From: Paramuribaculum intestinale
GTDB lineage: Bacteria > Bacteroidota > Bacteroidia > Bacteroidales > Muribaculaceae
Reading direction: 5' to 3'
NCBI RefSeq assembly: GCF_003024925.1
Contig: NZ_PUED01000005.1
Location: 1-37,761 of the forward strand
DNA length: 37,761 bases
Of the stretch, positions 30,561 to 37,761 are shown in pieces (position 1 is the first letter of the stretch; each line of letters opens with the position of its first letter). The notes beneath the pieces are model-generated. The model saw only the letters and a program-made list of their open reading frames with translations. It ran no database searches and had not been told where the DNA came from. The position numbers and the translations under genes were made by a program.

Positions 30561-31385
30561 TCAGTGGACGGCGAGGGCTATCACCAGCGATGCGATGACC
30601 GATATGGCTCCCACTACGGTGGAGATCACCGATAGCTTGAAGGCACTGTGCTGGTTGTATCGTGAGTTGGCCTGACGTATTTCGTTGGGTTCGACGATTA
30701 TCACGTCGTTCTGTTTCAGATAGTAGTAGGGCGAGGCTGTGATGGCCGGATCACGAAGGTCGAGCCGGACATATCGGGCGCTGTCGGCCTCTTCGCGTAT
30801 GATGGTTACATTGTCGCGGCGTCCGTACTCGGTCATGTCGCCGGCGGCGGCGAGTGCGTCGAATATCGAGAAGCGCTGCGATGGCACATGTATGCGGTGG
30901 GGGTTGCGCACCTCGCCCATGACATTGACGTGGAAGTTGGTGATAAGCACTCTGACGTTGGGATCCTTGACATGCTGTCCGATCCGCTCTATGAGCATGT
31001 CGCGGAGCTGCGACGTGGTCATCCCGGCTGCGTGGATGGTGCCGAGTTTCGGGAATTCGATGTTGCCTTCTCTGTCGACGAAGTATGACTGCTGCTGGCT
31101 GTCGGTGATGAGGTTGCCGACTCCGGTGGAGAATGAGGCGTTGCTGTTGGGGAGGTTATACTCCGATGTCGCGGCCGGTATGGCAGAGGTGACGATGATC
31201 TGGAGTTCGTCCTCGGGCTGTATGGTCACTTTGTAATCGGATTTTGACAGTGTGCCCTGGCGAGAGTCGCCGAGCTGTTCCATGTAGGTGAGATGGCTGG
31301 AGTGGCGTCCGGTGCGGCATGAGGCCATGGTCAGTACTATGGCTGTGATGAGCGCGATGCGTGTGATAATGGATCGGTTGTTCAT
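30561..31385 (-). CDS. wza: Wza-type outer-membrane polysaccharide export lipoprotein
   Basis: 274 residues. The N-terminal signal ends in the lipobox LTMASC, with the acylated Cys near residue 23. It is followed by the Poly_export domain (YKVTIQPEDELQIIVTS...) and one SLBB domain (VNVMGEVRNPHRIHVP..., DALAAAGDMTEYGRRDNV). A C-terminal hydrophobic helix ends SLVIALAVH. The product should form the outer-membrane channel of a Wzy-dependent exopolysaccharide system. The frame is open to 31496, but that extension crosses the terminator at 31480-31519 and would bury the lipoprotein signal, so the ATG at 31385 is the start. It is the first gene of the cassette; no clear promoter consensus was found upstream. 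Confidence 0.95.
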   Translation of the reverse strand: MNNRSIITRIALITAIVLTMASCRTGRHSSHLTYMEQLGDSRQGTLSKSDYKVTIQPEDELQIIVTSAIPAATSEYNLPNSNASFSTGVGNLITDSQQQSYFVDREGNIEFPKLGTIHAAGMTTSQLRDMLIERIGQHVKDPNVRVLITNFHVNVMGEVRNPHRIHVPSQRFSIFDALAAAGDMTEYGRRDNVTIIREEADSARYVRLDLRDPAITASPYYYLKQNDVIIVEPNEIRQANSRYNQHSAFKLSVISTVVGAISVIASLVIALAVH

Positions 31386-31479
31386 TTGTCGGTCGTGATG
31401 GCGCGGTGGCGCCTGATTCTCTGTTTGAGATAACGTCGAAGGTGTTCCGATATTGTGGAATGGCGGCTGAGGGGGTGAT

Positions 31480-31519
31480 AAAAAAGATCCGGCCACCTTT
31501 CTATCAAGGGAGCCGGATC
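31480..31519 (-). terminator. Rho-independent terminator of the glycogen operon
   Basis: On the minus strand an 8-bp GC-rich stem (GATCCGGC/GCCGGATC, 31486-31493 with 31512-31519), extended inward by five more pairs, is followed by a run of T (31480-31485). It separates the GH57 gene from wza. Confidence 0.88.
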
Positions 31520-31523
31520 CTTC

Positions 31524-31545
31524 GGCATCATGCTGAGATGATGCC
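31524..31545. repeat. Perfect 8-bp inverted repeat between the glycogen and polysaccharide operons
   Basis: GGCATCAT and ATGATGCC are separated by 6 bases. It lies next to the terminator, in the 264-base gap 31386-31649. It could be a second RNA hairpin in the 3' end of the GH57 transcript or a protein-binding dyad. Apart from these elements the gap holds nothing I can identify. Confidence 0.6.
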
Positions 31546-31649
31546 AGATGTTGTCTTAGGTTGAATTATATCTGTTGTATTGTTGTCATGTCTTTCTGAC
31601 CTTAGGCGCCTTGGCGGACGGCTGTCGGTCAGATCGACGGGAGCTGTTC

Positions 31650-33053
31650 TCAAGCCTTTTTGGCCGCGGGTTTGCGCCCGGGTTTCTTTTTGGCGGGAGC
31701 CGGCTTTTCGGCAGTCTCGGTCTGCTTCTGGCGGAGGAGATGTTCCTCGTTGTAGTGTTCAAGGTTCTGCCGCATGGAGCTGACTTCCTTGTTGAGCTGT
31801 TCTATCTCGCGCTCCTGGTTGCGTATGGTGGTCAGGAGTGAGTTGAGCTCTTCGTTGTCGATGGTGAGGGGGTACTGTTCCTCGACCCTGACGATGAAGT
31901 CGGCCAGCACGTTCATGTAGTTGGTGAACGCCTGGAAGGGTGTGTCGTAGGGCGAGAAGTGGGAGTGGACGGCTCCGTCGGCAAAATGCTTTGTGGCCAT
32001 GTAGAAGAAATGGTCGGATGCCTGGAGGTAGTTCCAGTCCTGTTTGAGGCGGCGGTCGTCGCAGAGTCTGACGCGTTCGGCCACGGAGTATAGCTTGTCG
32101 AACGCTTCCTGCTGGAGCTTGTTGCCGAGCCATGCCGATGTGTCGCGTGCCTCGTCGGCCCACGATATGGGGTGCATCACCGACAGTTCGCCCACGGCCT
32201 TGAGCTTCTGCACGGCTTCGGAGGGTGTCCAGAAGTCGATGCCGCGCTCTCTGGCGAAGCGCGGGAGCGCTTCGAGGAACTGGAATATGCCTGTGTCACG
32301 GCTCTGCATCTCGCCGAAGGTCTCGAGGTTCATGAACAGGTTGATGATCTGCTCGTCGGCGGGTGTGGATGCGATCCAGTCGATGTATTTGTCGGCTGTG
32401 AGGGGATATGCGTCCCATTCGGGGTTGGAGAAGCGGAACGAGATGTCGTCGCTCAGCTTGGAGTTTTTCAGCAGGAGCTTGAGCTTTGGCTGAGTGGCCG
32501 CGGCGTAGACGTAGTTGGGGCTCTTCCATCCGAGTATGTGCTTTGCGCCCTCGGTGATCACTCCCTTGTAGCCCATGGAGTAGATGTGCGGAGCCATTTC
32601 GTCGCAGTAGATCAGCTCGGTGTTGCGGAGCACTTTGGGCTTCACGCCGAAGAGCTGCTCTATCTTGTCGTCGTGGGCCTTGACCTGTGCGGCGAATTCC
32701 TCGGGGTCGGCAAGCGACGAGAGGGAGTGGGCGTAGGTTTCGGCGAGGAACTCGCACTTGCCGGTCTCGGCGAGGCGTTTGAGCAGGTCGATGAATTCAG
32801 GCACGTAGTGCTCAAACTGCTCGAGGGCGGTTCCGGTGACGGAGATGGCGCAGCGGAACGCTCCCTTGCTCTCGTCGATCATCCTGAGGAGGCTTTCGGC
32901 GGCCGGTATGTAGGAGTTGCGCGCTATGCGGCTGACTATGTCGTCGTTGGCGAAATCGTCGTAGTAGTAGTGGTCGTTGCCTATATCGAAGAAGCGGTAG
33001 CGCTTGAGGCGAAACGGCTGGTGAATCTGGAAATAGAAACAGATCGCTTTCAT
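31650..33053 (-). CDS. GH57 family alpha-amylase-like protein
   Basis: 467 residues, no signal peptide, so cytoplasmic. The GH57 (beta/alpha)7 barrel is clear: region I IHQPFR (10-15), AETYAHSL (104-111), and the nucleophile segment RNTELIYCDEM with Glu146. Region IV reads MNLETFGEM (241-249). The family acid/base Asp precedes xExFG, so here that position is Asn242 (codon AAC). Residues 405-440 form a coiled coil, and the last 20 are Lys/Pro/Ala-rich (KKKPGRKPAAKKA). It is the last gene of the glycogen operon, after the debranching enzyme and GT4. GH57 members act on alpha-glucans, but loss of the acid/base would leave hydrolysis doubtful. I consider the family certain and the activity uncertain. 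Confidence 0.93.
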   Translation of the reverse strand: MKAICFYFQIHQPFRLKRYRFFDIGNDHYYYDDFANDDIVSRIARNSYIPAAESLLRMIDESKGAFRCAISVTGTALEQFEHYVPEFIDLLKRLAETGKCEFLAETYAHSLSSLADPEEFAAQVKAHDDKIEQLFGVKPKVLRNTELIYCDEMAPHIYSMGYKGVITEGAKHILGWKSPNYVYAAATQPKLKLLLKNSKLSDDISFRFSNPEWDAYPLTADKYIDWIASTPADEQIINLFMNLETFGEMQSRDTGIFQFLEALPRFARERGIDFWTPSEAVQKLKAVGELSVMHPISWADEARDTSAWLGNKLQQEAFDKLYSVAERVRLCDDRRLKQDWNYLQASDHFFYMATKHFADGAVHSHFSPYDTPFQAFTNYMNVLADFIVRVEEQYPLTIDNEELNSLLTTIRNQEREIEQLNKEVSSMRQNLEHYNEEHLLRQKQTETAEKPAPAKKKPGRKPAAKKA

Positions 33054-33101
33054 GATTGATTATGGTGAAGTTTTTTGTTTTCTAAGGTGTTGTCACGGCG
33101 C

Positions 33102-34358
33102 TCAGTGCACGTAGCGCTTGTAGATGTCGATCACTTTTTGTCCGGCTTTGTCCCAGGTGATTTTGTTCACTTCCTCGAGTCCGTCCTGCCGGAGCTGCTC
33201 ATACATGGCCGGATAGGTGATGATGGAGTTCATGGCGTCGGCCATTGCGTCGATATCCCAGTAGTCGGTCTTGATCACGTTGTCGAGTATCTCGGCGCAT
33301 CCGCTCTGCTTGGATATGATCGATGGGCATCCCATCTGCATGGCTTCGAGGGGCGAAATGCCGAACGGTTCGGAAACGGAGGGCATCACATAGACGTCGC
33401 TGGCCTTGAGCATCTCGTAGACCTGTTTGCCGCGCTGGAATCCGGGGAAGTGGAAGCGGTCGGCTATGCCGCGCTCGGCGGCGAGCTGTATCATCTTGTC
33501 CATCATGTCGCCTGAGCCTGCCATGACGAAGCGCACGTTGTGATTGTTCTTTAGCACTTTGGCGGCGGCTTCGACGAAGTATTCGGGGCCTTTCTGCATG
33601 GTGATGCGTCCGAGGAAGGTGATCACCTTGTCCTTCGACTTGTGTTCGGGCACGTCCTTCTGCTCGTCGGTGAGCGGTGTGACGGCGTTGTGGACGGTGG
33701 TCACTTTTGCGGGGTCAACTCCGTAGTTGTTGATGACGATGTCGCGTGTGTGGTTGCTGACGGTGATGATGTGGTCGGCGTGGTTCATGCCGTCCTTCTC
33801 TATGCCGAACACCGTCGGGTTGGGCTTGCCTCTGGAGCGGTCAAACTCGGTGGCGTGGACATGGATCACCATCGGCTTTCCGGTCACCTGCTTGGCGTGG
33901 ATGCCTGCGGGATATGTCAGCCAGTCGTGGGAGTGGATTATGTCGAAGTCGAGCGTGCGGGCCACGACGCCTGCCACGATGGAGTAGTTGTTGATCTCCT
34001 CGAGGAGGTTGTCGGGGTAGCGTCCGGAGAATTCGAGCGCGCCGAGGTCGTTGGTGCGCATGTAGTTGAAGTCGGCGTAGATGTGGTCGCGCAGACGGAA
34101 GTAGAGGTCGGGATCCATCAGTCGGCCTATGCGCTGCTCGACGTAGTCGCGGTTGACGTCGCGCCATGCGATTGGCACCTGCGATGCGCCGATGATGTGG
34201 GCGAACGTCTTGTCTTCGTCGCCGAAGGGTTTGGGTATGACGAATGTGATGTCCATGTCGCCACACTCCCACATTCCTTTGGTGAGTCCGTAGCTGGCGG
34301 TGCCGAGTCCGCCGAGGATATGGGGCGGGAATTCCCACCCGAACATTAGAGCTTTCAT
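33102..34358 (-). CDS. GT4 glycogen-synthase-like glycosyltransferase
   Basis: 418-residue cytoplasmic GT-B enzyme. The N-terminus ALMFGWEFPPHILGGLGTASYGL has the glycine-rich loop typical of glycogen/starch synthase-like GT4 proteins. IIHSHDWLTYPAG (140-152) follows, and the C-terminal domain has FLGRITMQKGPEYF (Arg251, Lys256) and E(x7)E at Glu330 and Glu338 (SEPFGISPLEAM). It lies 15 bases after the debranching enzyme and 48 bases before the GH57 gene, a cluster I recall as conserved in Bacteroides. It probably makes or extends alpha-1,4-glucan from a nucleotide-glucose donor; the donor is not readable from sequence. Confidence 0.93.
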   Translation of the reverse strand: MKALMFGWEFPPHILGGLGTASYGLTKGMWECGDMDITFVIPKPFGDEDKTFAHIIGASQVPIAWRDVNRDYVEQRIGRLMDPDLYFRLRDHIYADFNYMRTNDLGALEFSGRYPDNLLEEINNYSIVAGVVARTLDFDIIHSHDWLTYPAGIHAKQVTGKPMVIHVHATEFDRSRGKPNPTVFGIEKDGMNHADHIITVSNHTRDIVINNYGVDPAKVTTVHNAVTPLTDEQKDVPEHKSKDKVITFLGRITMQKGPEYFVEAAAKVLKNNHNVRFVMAGSGDMMDKMIQLAAERGIADRFHFPGFQRGKQVYEMLKASDVYVMPSVSEPFGISPLEAMQMGCPSIISKQSGCAEILDNVIKTDYWDIDAMADAMNSIITYPAMYEQLRQDGLEEVNKITWDKAGQKVIDIYKRYVH

Positions 34359-34373
34359 GGAGCGTTGTAGGGT

Positions 34374-36320
34374 TTACAGATTGAATTTTTTGAGTGTGGT
34401 GAGCGTGCGGAGTATCTCGGCTATGTTGGTGACATGGCTGATGGCTCCTCGGCCGGAGAATGGCGGGTTGCCGTCGTAGAGCTGCGAGAGCGATCCGATG
34501 CACTGGTTGGTCATCTCGTCTTCGTAGCCGATGAGCATGCGGTCGAGATAGCCCACTCCGCTGACTCCGAACACGCGCAGATAGGCGTCGGCGTAGAATC
34601 CGAAGAGCCATGGGCGTGCGGGGCCGTTGTGGAGCGCCATCTCGCGTTCTTCAGGCGATCCGAGATAGAAGGGACGGTAGCCGAAGCTTTTCGGCGAGAG
34701 CGTGCGCAGTCCTTTGGGGGTGAGCAGCTCGCGGGTCACCACGTCGAGCACTCCCTTGCGCTGGCGGCGGTCGAGCGGCGAGTAGTCAAGTCCGATGGCC
34801 ACGGCCATGTTGGGACGCACCGATGGATCGGCATACGTGCCGTTGACGTAGTCGTAGAGATAGCCGTAGTCGTTGAGGAAGGTGTCGATGAACGACTGTT
34901 TGAGCTTTTCGGCCGTCGACACCCAGAGCTGACGCTGCGGGGCGTCGGCCTCGGGCAGCTCTTCGGTGAGCGATGCGCACCACATCAGGGCGTTGTACCA
35001 TAAGGCGTTGAATTCGACCATGTAGCCTGAACGCGGAACGAGCGGGCGTCCGTAGAGCGAGGCGTTCATCCAGGTGACCGGTGTGGCTGTGCCGATGGAG
35101 TAGACCAGGCCGTTATCCTCCACCCGCAGGTTGGGGTGGCGGTTGGAGATGATATATTCCATGATCTCCTTCACGAGCGGGAGATAGCGTTTGATGGTGT
35201 CGTCTTTGCCGTAGGCTTTGGCATATTGCTGCAGAGCCCAGATACACCAGAGCGGTATGTCGGGCAGGTCGATGCCTCCGATGCGCTGCGAGAGTTCGCC
35301 CGTGTTCATGAAGTGGACGAGCGCTTCCCGTCCGCTCTCCATGATGGCCTCGAAGTCTTCGCGGTGGTTGATGGCTATCGTGGCTCCGGGCAGTGCCATG
35401 AATGTGTTGCGGGCGAGTACTTTGCCCCAGGGATATCCCGAGAGCAGGAACATTCCGTCCTTGTCCTTGAAGTAGCACTGCTTGACGGCGTTTTTCAGAC
35501 AGTTGAAGAACGAAGTGCGGCAGGTGCGGGTGGCTATCTCGGTCTCATACATCTTGCTGATGGAGCGTGGCGACACTTCGCTGACTCCGGCCGAGAATAT
35601 GATCGATTCGCCTTTTTTTATCGGTATGTCGAAATATCCGGGCACCCACAGGTCCTCGGTGTAAGGCACGCCGCGCTCAAGATCCTTCAGATACTCGAAG
35701 CCGTTGTACCAGTTGGGCTGATAGTGCCATTCGGGTTTGTGGTTAAACTGCATGTAGAGCCTCGGATAGCCTTGGTAGAGGCAGCAGCTGACTCCGTTGG
35801 GGGCGTCGTCGACCTGGGTGTTGATGGCGTCGTTGGCCATTACCAGGGCGTTGGCTTCGCGGAACGCAAGCATCGGGCGGAAGCGGAGTGTCGTGGGTGA
35901 ATGTGCCTCGACGAGGGTGTATCTTACGAGAATGCGGTTTTCATGGGATATGAACATCTTCTCCTTGGTGAGGATCACGCCGCCCACGCGGTAAGTGGTG
36001 CGGGGCACGCTCTCGCAGTCAAACTCGCGTATGTATTTGTGGCCGTTTGGACTGTATACGCCTCCGCTGTAGCGGTGGAGTCCGAGATTGAACTCCGCTC
36101 CATGCTGTATGACGGTGCAGTCGAGCGACGACAGCAGTACGTGTGACGAATTGCCCATCTCCGGGATGGGTATCACGAGCATGCCGTGCTGTTTGCGGGT
36201 GTTGCAGTCTACCACAGAAGTGCAATGATAAGCACCTGACTGATTGGTGCGGAGCATTTCCTTCATCAGACTCTGCTCCAGATTAATCATGAGGTTTTTA
36301 TCAAATTTCAAGTAGCTCAT
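34374..36320 (-). CDS. Glycogen debranching enzyme (amylo-alpha-1,6-glucosidase type) with Asn at two conserved Asp sites
   Basis: 648-residue cytoplasmic protein. Residues about 28-250 match the N-terminal GDE domain, and about 285-645 the (alpha/alpha)6 GDE_C domain that removes alpha-1,6-glucose branches. GDE_C landmarks are recognisable: SGYPWGKVLARNTFMALPG (294-312), VTWMNASLYGRPLVPRSG (415-432) and VEFNALWYNAL (435-445, Glu436 retained). The usual GDE_C signatures are RDT and TWMD; here these positions are Asn305 and Asn419, both AAC codons. The start at 36320 lies 48 bases past a good promoter (36368-36399). It is the first gene of the operon with the GT4 and GH57 genes. Confidence 0.92.
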   Translation of the reverse strand: MSYLKFDKNLMINLEQSLMKEMLRTNQSGAYHCTSVVDCNTRKQHGMLVIPIPEMGNSSHVLLSSLDCTVIQHGAEFNLGLHRYSGGVYSPNGHKYIREFDCESVPRTTYRVGGVILTKEKMFISHENRILVRYTLVEAHSPTTLRFRPMLAFREANALVMANDAINTQVDDAPNGVSCCLYQGYPRLYMQFNHKPEWHYQPNWYNGFEYLKDLERGVPYTEDLWVPGYFDIPIKKGESIIFSAGVSEVSPRSISKMYETEIATRTCRTSFFNCLKNAVKQCYFKDKDGMFLLSGYPWGKVLARNTFMALPGATIAINHREDFEAIMESGREALVHFMNTGELSQRIGGIDLPDIPLWCIWALQQYAKAYGKDDTIKRYLPLVKEIMEYIISNRHPNLRVEDNGLVYSIGTATPVTWMNASLYGRPLVPRSGYMVEFNALWYNALMWCASLTEELPEADAPQRQLWVSTAEKLKQSFIDTFLNDYGYLYDYVNGTYADPSVRPNMAVAIGLDYSPLDRRQRKGVLDVVTRELLTPKGLRTLSPKSFGYRPFYLGSPEEREMALHNGPARPWLFGFYADAYLRVFGVSGVGYLDRMLIGYEDEMTNQCIGSLSQLYDGNPPFSGRGAISHVTNIAEILRTLTTLKKFNL

Positions 36321-36367
36321 GTTATTGTATTGTTAAGGTAAAAATTTCAAGGGTATGATTTATTGAG

Positions 36368-36399
36368 CGAATGTAGCCAATTTTTTGATGAAGTGCAAA
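36368..36399 (-). promoter_or_regulatory. Bacteroidetes-type promoter for the glycogen operon
   Basis: On the minus strand, TTTG (36396-36399) and TACATTCG (36368-36375, one mismatch to TAnnTTTG) are separated by 20 bp. Transcription would start near 36361, about 40 bases before the debranching enzyme start codon. Confidence 0.72.
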
Positions 36400-36459
36400 T
36401 TTTTCTTGAATTTTGGCTGAAAAAACCCTTTATTATGCCGTCGACGGGTAGCTGTGGCG

Positions 36460-37761
36460 TCATTTTGTCGCTTTTGTGCCGGCAAAGCAAGGCAGTGGGG
36501 CGGCCGGTAGCCGCCGCAGCTGAAAAGCTATCATCAGAGCGGTGACGATGGTGGCCATCACGTCGCTCGACGGAAACGAGAGCCAAACGCCGTCGAGTCC
36601 GAGCCGGTCGGGCAGCGTCAGCAGGAGCGGTATGAGGAATATCACCTGGCGGGTGAGGCTGAGGAATATCGACTTCCCGGCTTTGCCGATCGACTGGAAG
36701 AAAGTTGTGGCCACGATCTGGAAGCCGACCGCCCAGAATGCGAGCAGCGACAAAGAGAGCGCTCGCGAGGTGACCGCTATCAGTGTCGGGTCGGTGGTGA
36801 ATGCGCGGGCTATGAGTCCGGGCCATAGCAGCCCGAAGGCGCATCCGGCGGTCACTATGGCTGTGGCGGCTCCGGTGGCGAGCCAGTAGCATCGCTTCAG
36901 ACGACCGTAGAGTCCGGCGCCATAATTGTAGCCGAGGATCGGCTGCATGCCCTGGCACAGTCCCACGACCACCATCACCAGCAGCGACGTGTAGGTGGTG
37001 AATATTCCAGAGGCCGCCACGGCGTTGTCGCTTCCGTGGGTATAGAGCGAGGTGTTGACTATCACGTTGATGGCGCTTCCGGCCAGATTGACGAGGCTCG
37101 GGGCGGCTCCGATGCTTATGATGCCGGCGATTATGCGCCAGCGCAGCCGGTAGATGCCGCGGGTGAAGCGCAGTGTGCTGTCGCGGCGCATGAAGTGGGC
37201 CATGACGAATATCATGGAGCATGTCATGGCTATGTCGGTGGCTATGGCCGCTCCCTTTATGCCCCAGTCGAATACGAATATGAATATAGGGTCGAGGATC
37301 ACGTTGATGCCCGCTCCGATAAACATCGTGAGCATGGCGCGGGCCGGATAGCCCGATGCCCGCATGATGTTGTTGAAGCTGAACGATATGTTCATCACCA
37401 TCATGCCCGGCAGCAGGCAGACCATGAAATCGCGCGCGTAGGGTAGCGTGGCCGGGCTGGCTCCGAAAGCGAGCAATATGTCGTCGAGAAAAATCCGGAA
37501 GAGGGTCAGATATACCAGAGCGTTGACGACGATCAGCACCAGCGCGTTGCCGAGCACGAGCTGCGCGCCGCGCCGGTCGGAGGCTCCGAGCATTATTGAA
37601 ACGCGCGCGGATGCGCCCGCGCCTATCAGCACTCCGATGGCCGTCGACACGTTCATGACCGGAAACGTGATGGCGAGTCCGGCGATGGCCTCGGTGCCCA
37701 CGCCCTGGCCTATGAATATGCGGTCGATCACATTATAGAGCGAAGTCACCACCATGCCCAC
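36460..37761 (-). CDS. MATE family efflux transporter, N-terminus cut by window edge
   Basis: At least 434 codons remain, and the frame is open through the window end, so the start lies outside. The first visible residues (VGMVVTSLYNVIDRIFIGQGVGTEAIAGLAITFP) are the conserved TM1-TM2 region of MATE proteins, so only a short N-terminal piece is missing. About 12 transmembrane segments, in two similar halves, are visible. The second half repeats the pattern with NVIVNTSLYTHGSDNAVAASGIF. It should export cationic drugs or metabolites using a Na+ or H+ gradient; the sequence resembles the MepA/DinF side of the family, but the substrate cannot be assigned. It is not linked in function to the glycogen operon, whose promoter starts in the gap downstream. 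Confidence 0.93.
   Translation of the reverse strand: MGMVVTSLYNVIDRIFIGQGVGTEAIAGLAITFPVMNVSTAIGVLIGAGASARVSIMLGASDRRGAQLVLGNALVLIVVNALVYLTLFRIFLDDILLAFGASPATLPYARDFMVCLLPGMMVMNISFSFNNIMRASGYPARAMLTMFIGAGINVILDPIFIFVFDWGIKGAAIATDIAMTCSMIFVMAHFMRRDSTLRFTRGIYRLRWRIIAGIISIGAAPSLVNLAGSAINVIVNTSLYTHGSDNAVAASGIFTTYTSLLVMVVVGLCQGMQPILGYNYGAGLYGRLKRCYWLATGAATAIVTAGCAFGLLWPGLIARAFTTDPTLIAVTSRALSLSLLAFWAVGFQIVATTFFQSIGKAGKSIFLSLTRQVIFLIPLLLTLPDRLGLDGVWLSFPSSDVMATIVTALMIAFQLRRLPAAPLPCFAGTKATK

Noticed and set aside
31386-31496. N-terminal extension of the Wza-type protein
   Set aside because: It would cross the minus-strand terminator and bury the lipoprotein signal peptide; the ATG at 31385 gives a proper lipobox.

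Overview
The window is a 37.8-kb piece of a moderately GC-rich Bacteroidota chromosome, almost certainly order Bacteroidales; a Muribaculaceae-like gut lineage is my inference. Support comes from four promoters of the Bacteroidetes type (TTTG at -33, TAnnTTTG at -7, spaced 20 bp), a PorZ-like protein with a type IX secretion sorting domain, Bacteroidales-style tRNA and ribosomal gene order, and the debranching enzyme / GT4 / GH57 glycogen cluster. Most of the window is housekeeping DNA. I saw no rRNA, CRISPR array, phage, insertion sequence or plasmid gene.

Layout. 1-568: rpsT between two identical tRNA-Glu genes, closed by a terminator. 695-6589 (+): promoter, then leuS-rdgB-porZ with overlapping stops and starts. 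6746-9015 (+): a conserved protein of unknown function and a nucleoside kinase with a ThrRS-like N-terminus. 9029-11388 (-): pepP and a gamma-class carbonic anhydrase-like gene. 11446-11599: divergent promoters. 11647-24999 (+): the main expression block, tRNA-Thr/Tyr/Gly/Thr-tuf-tRNA-Trp-secE-nusG-rplKAJL-rpoB-rpoC, with hairpin terminators after tuf, rplL and rpoC.

After rpoC everything reads on the minus strand. 25174-25785 is an outer-membrane beta-barrel gene broken by one in-frame TAG, next to an AT-rich stretch. 26079-31385 is a four-gene exopolysaccharide cassette: Wza-type export lipoprotein, Wzy-like polymerase/ligase, Wzz/Wzc-like co-polymerase and a GT4 glycosyltransferase. 31650-36320 is a glycogen/alpha-glucan operon (debranching enzyme, GT4 glycogen-synthase-like enzyme, GH57 protein) with its own promoter and terminator. 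A MATE transporter, cut by the window edge, ends the window.

No wholly new system is evident. The most interesting signals are in the two carbohydrate loci. The Wzz protein carries what looks like a BY-kinase domain that has lost its Walker A lysine. In the glycogen operon, the debranching enzyme and the GH57 protein both have Asn where the family signatures have conserved, probably catalytic, Asp. These comparisons rest on remembered family motifs and need alignment to close relatives.
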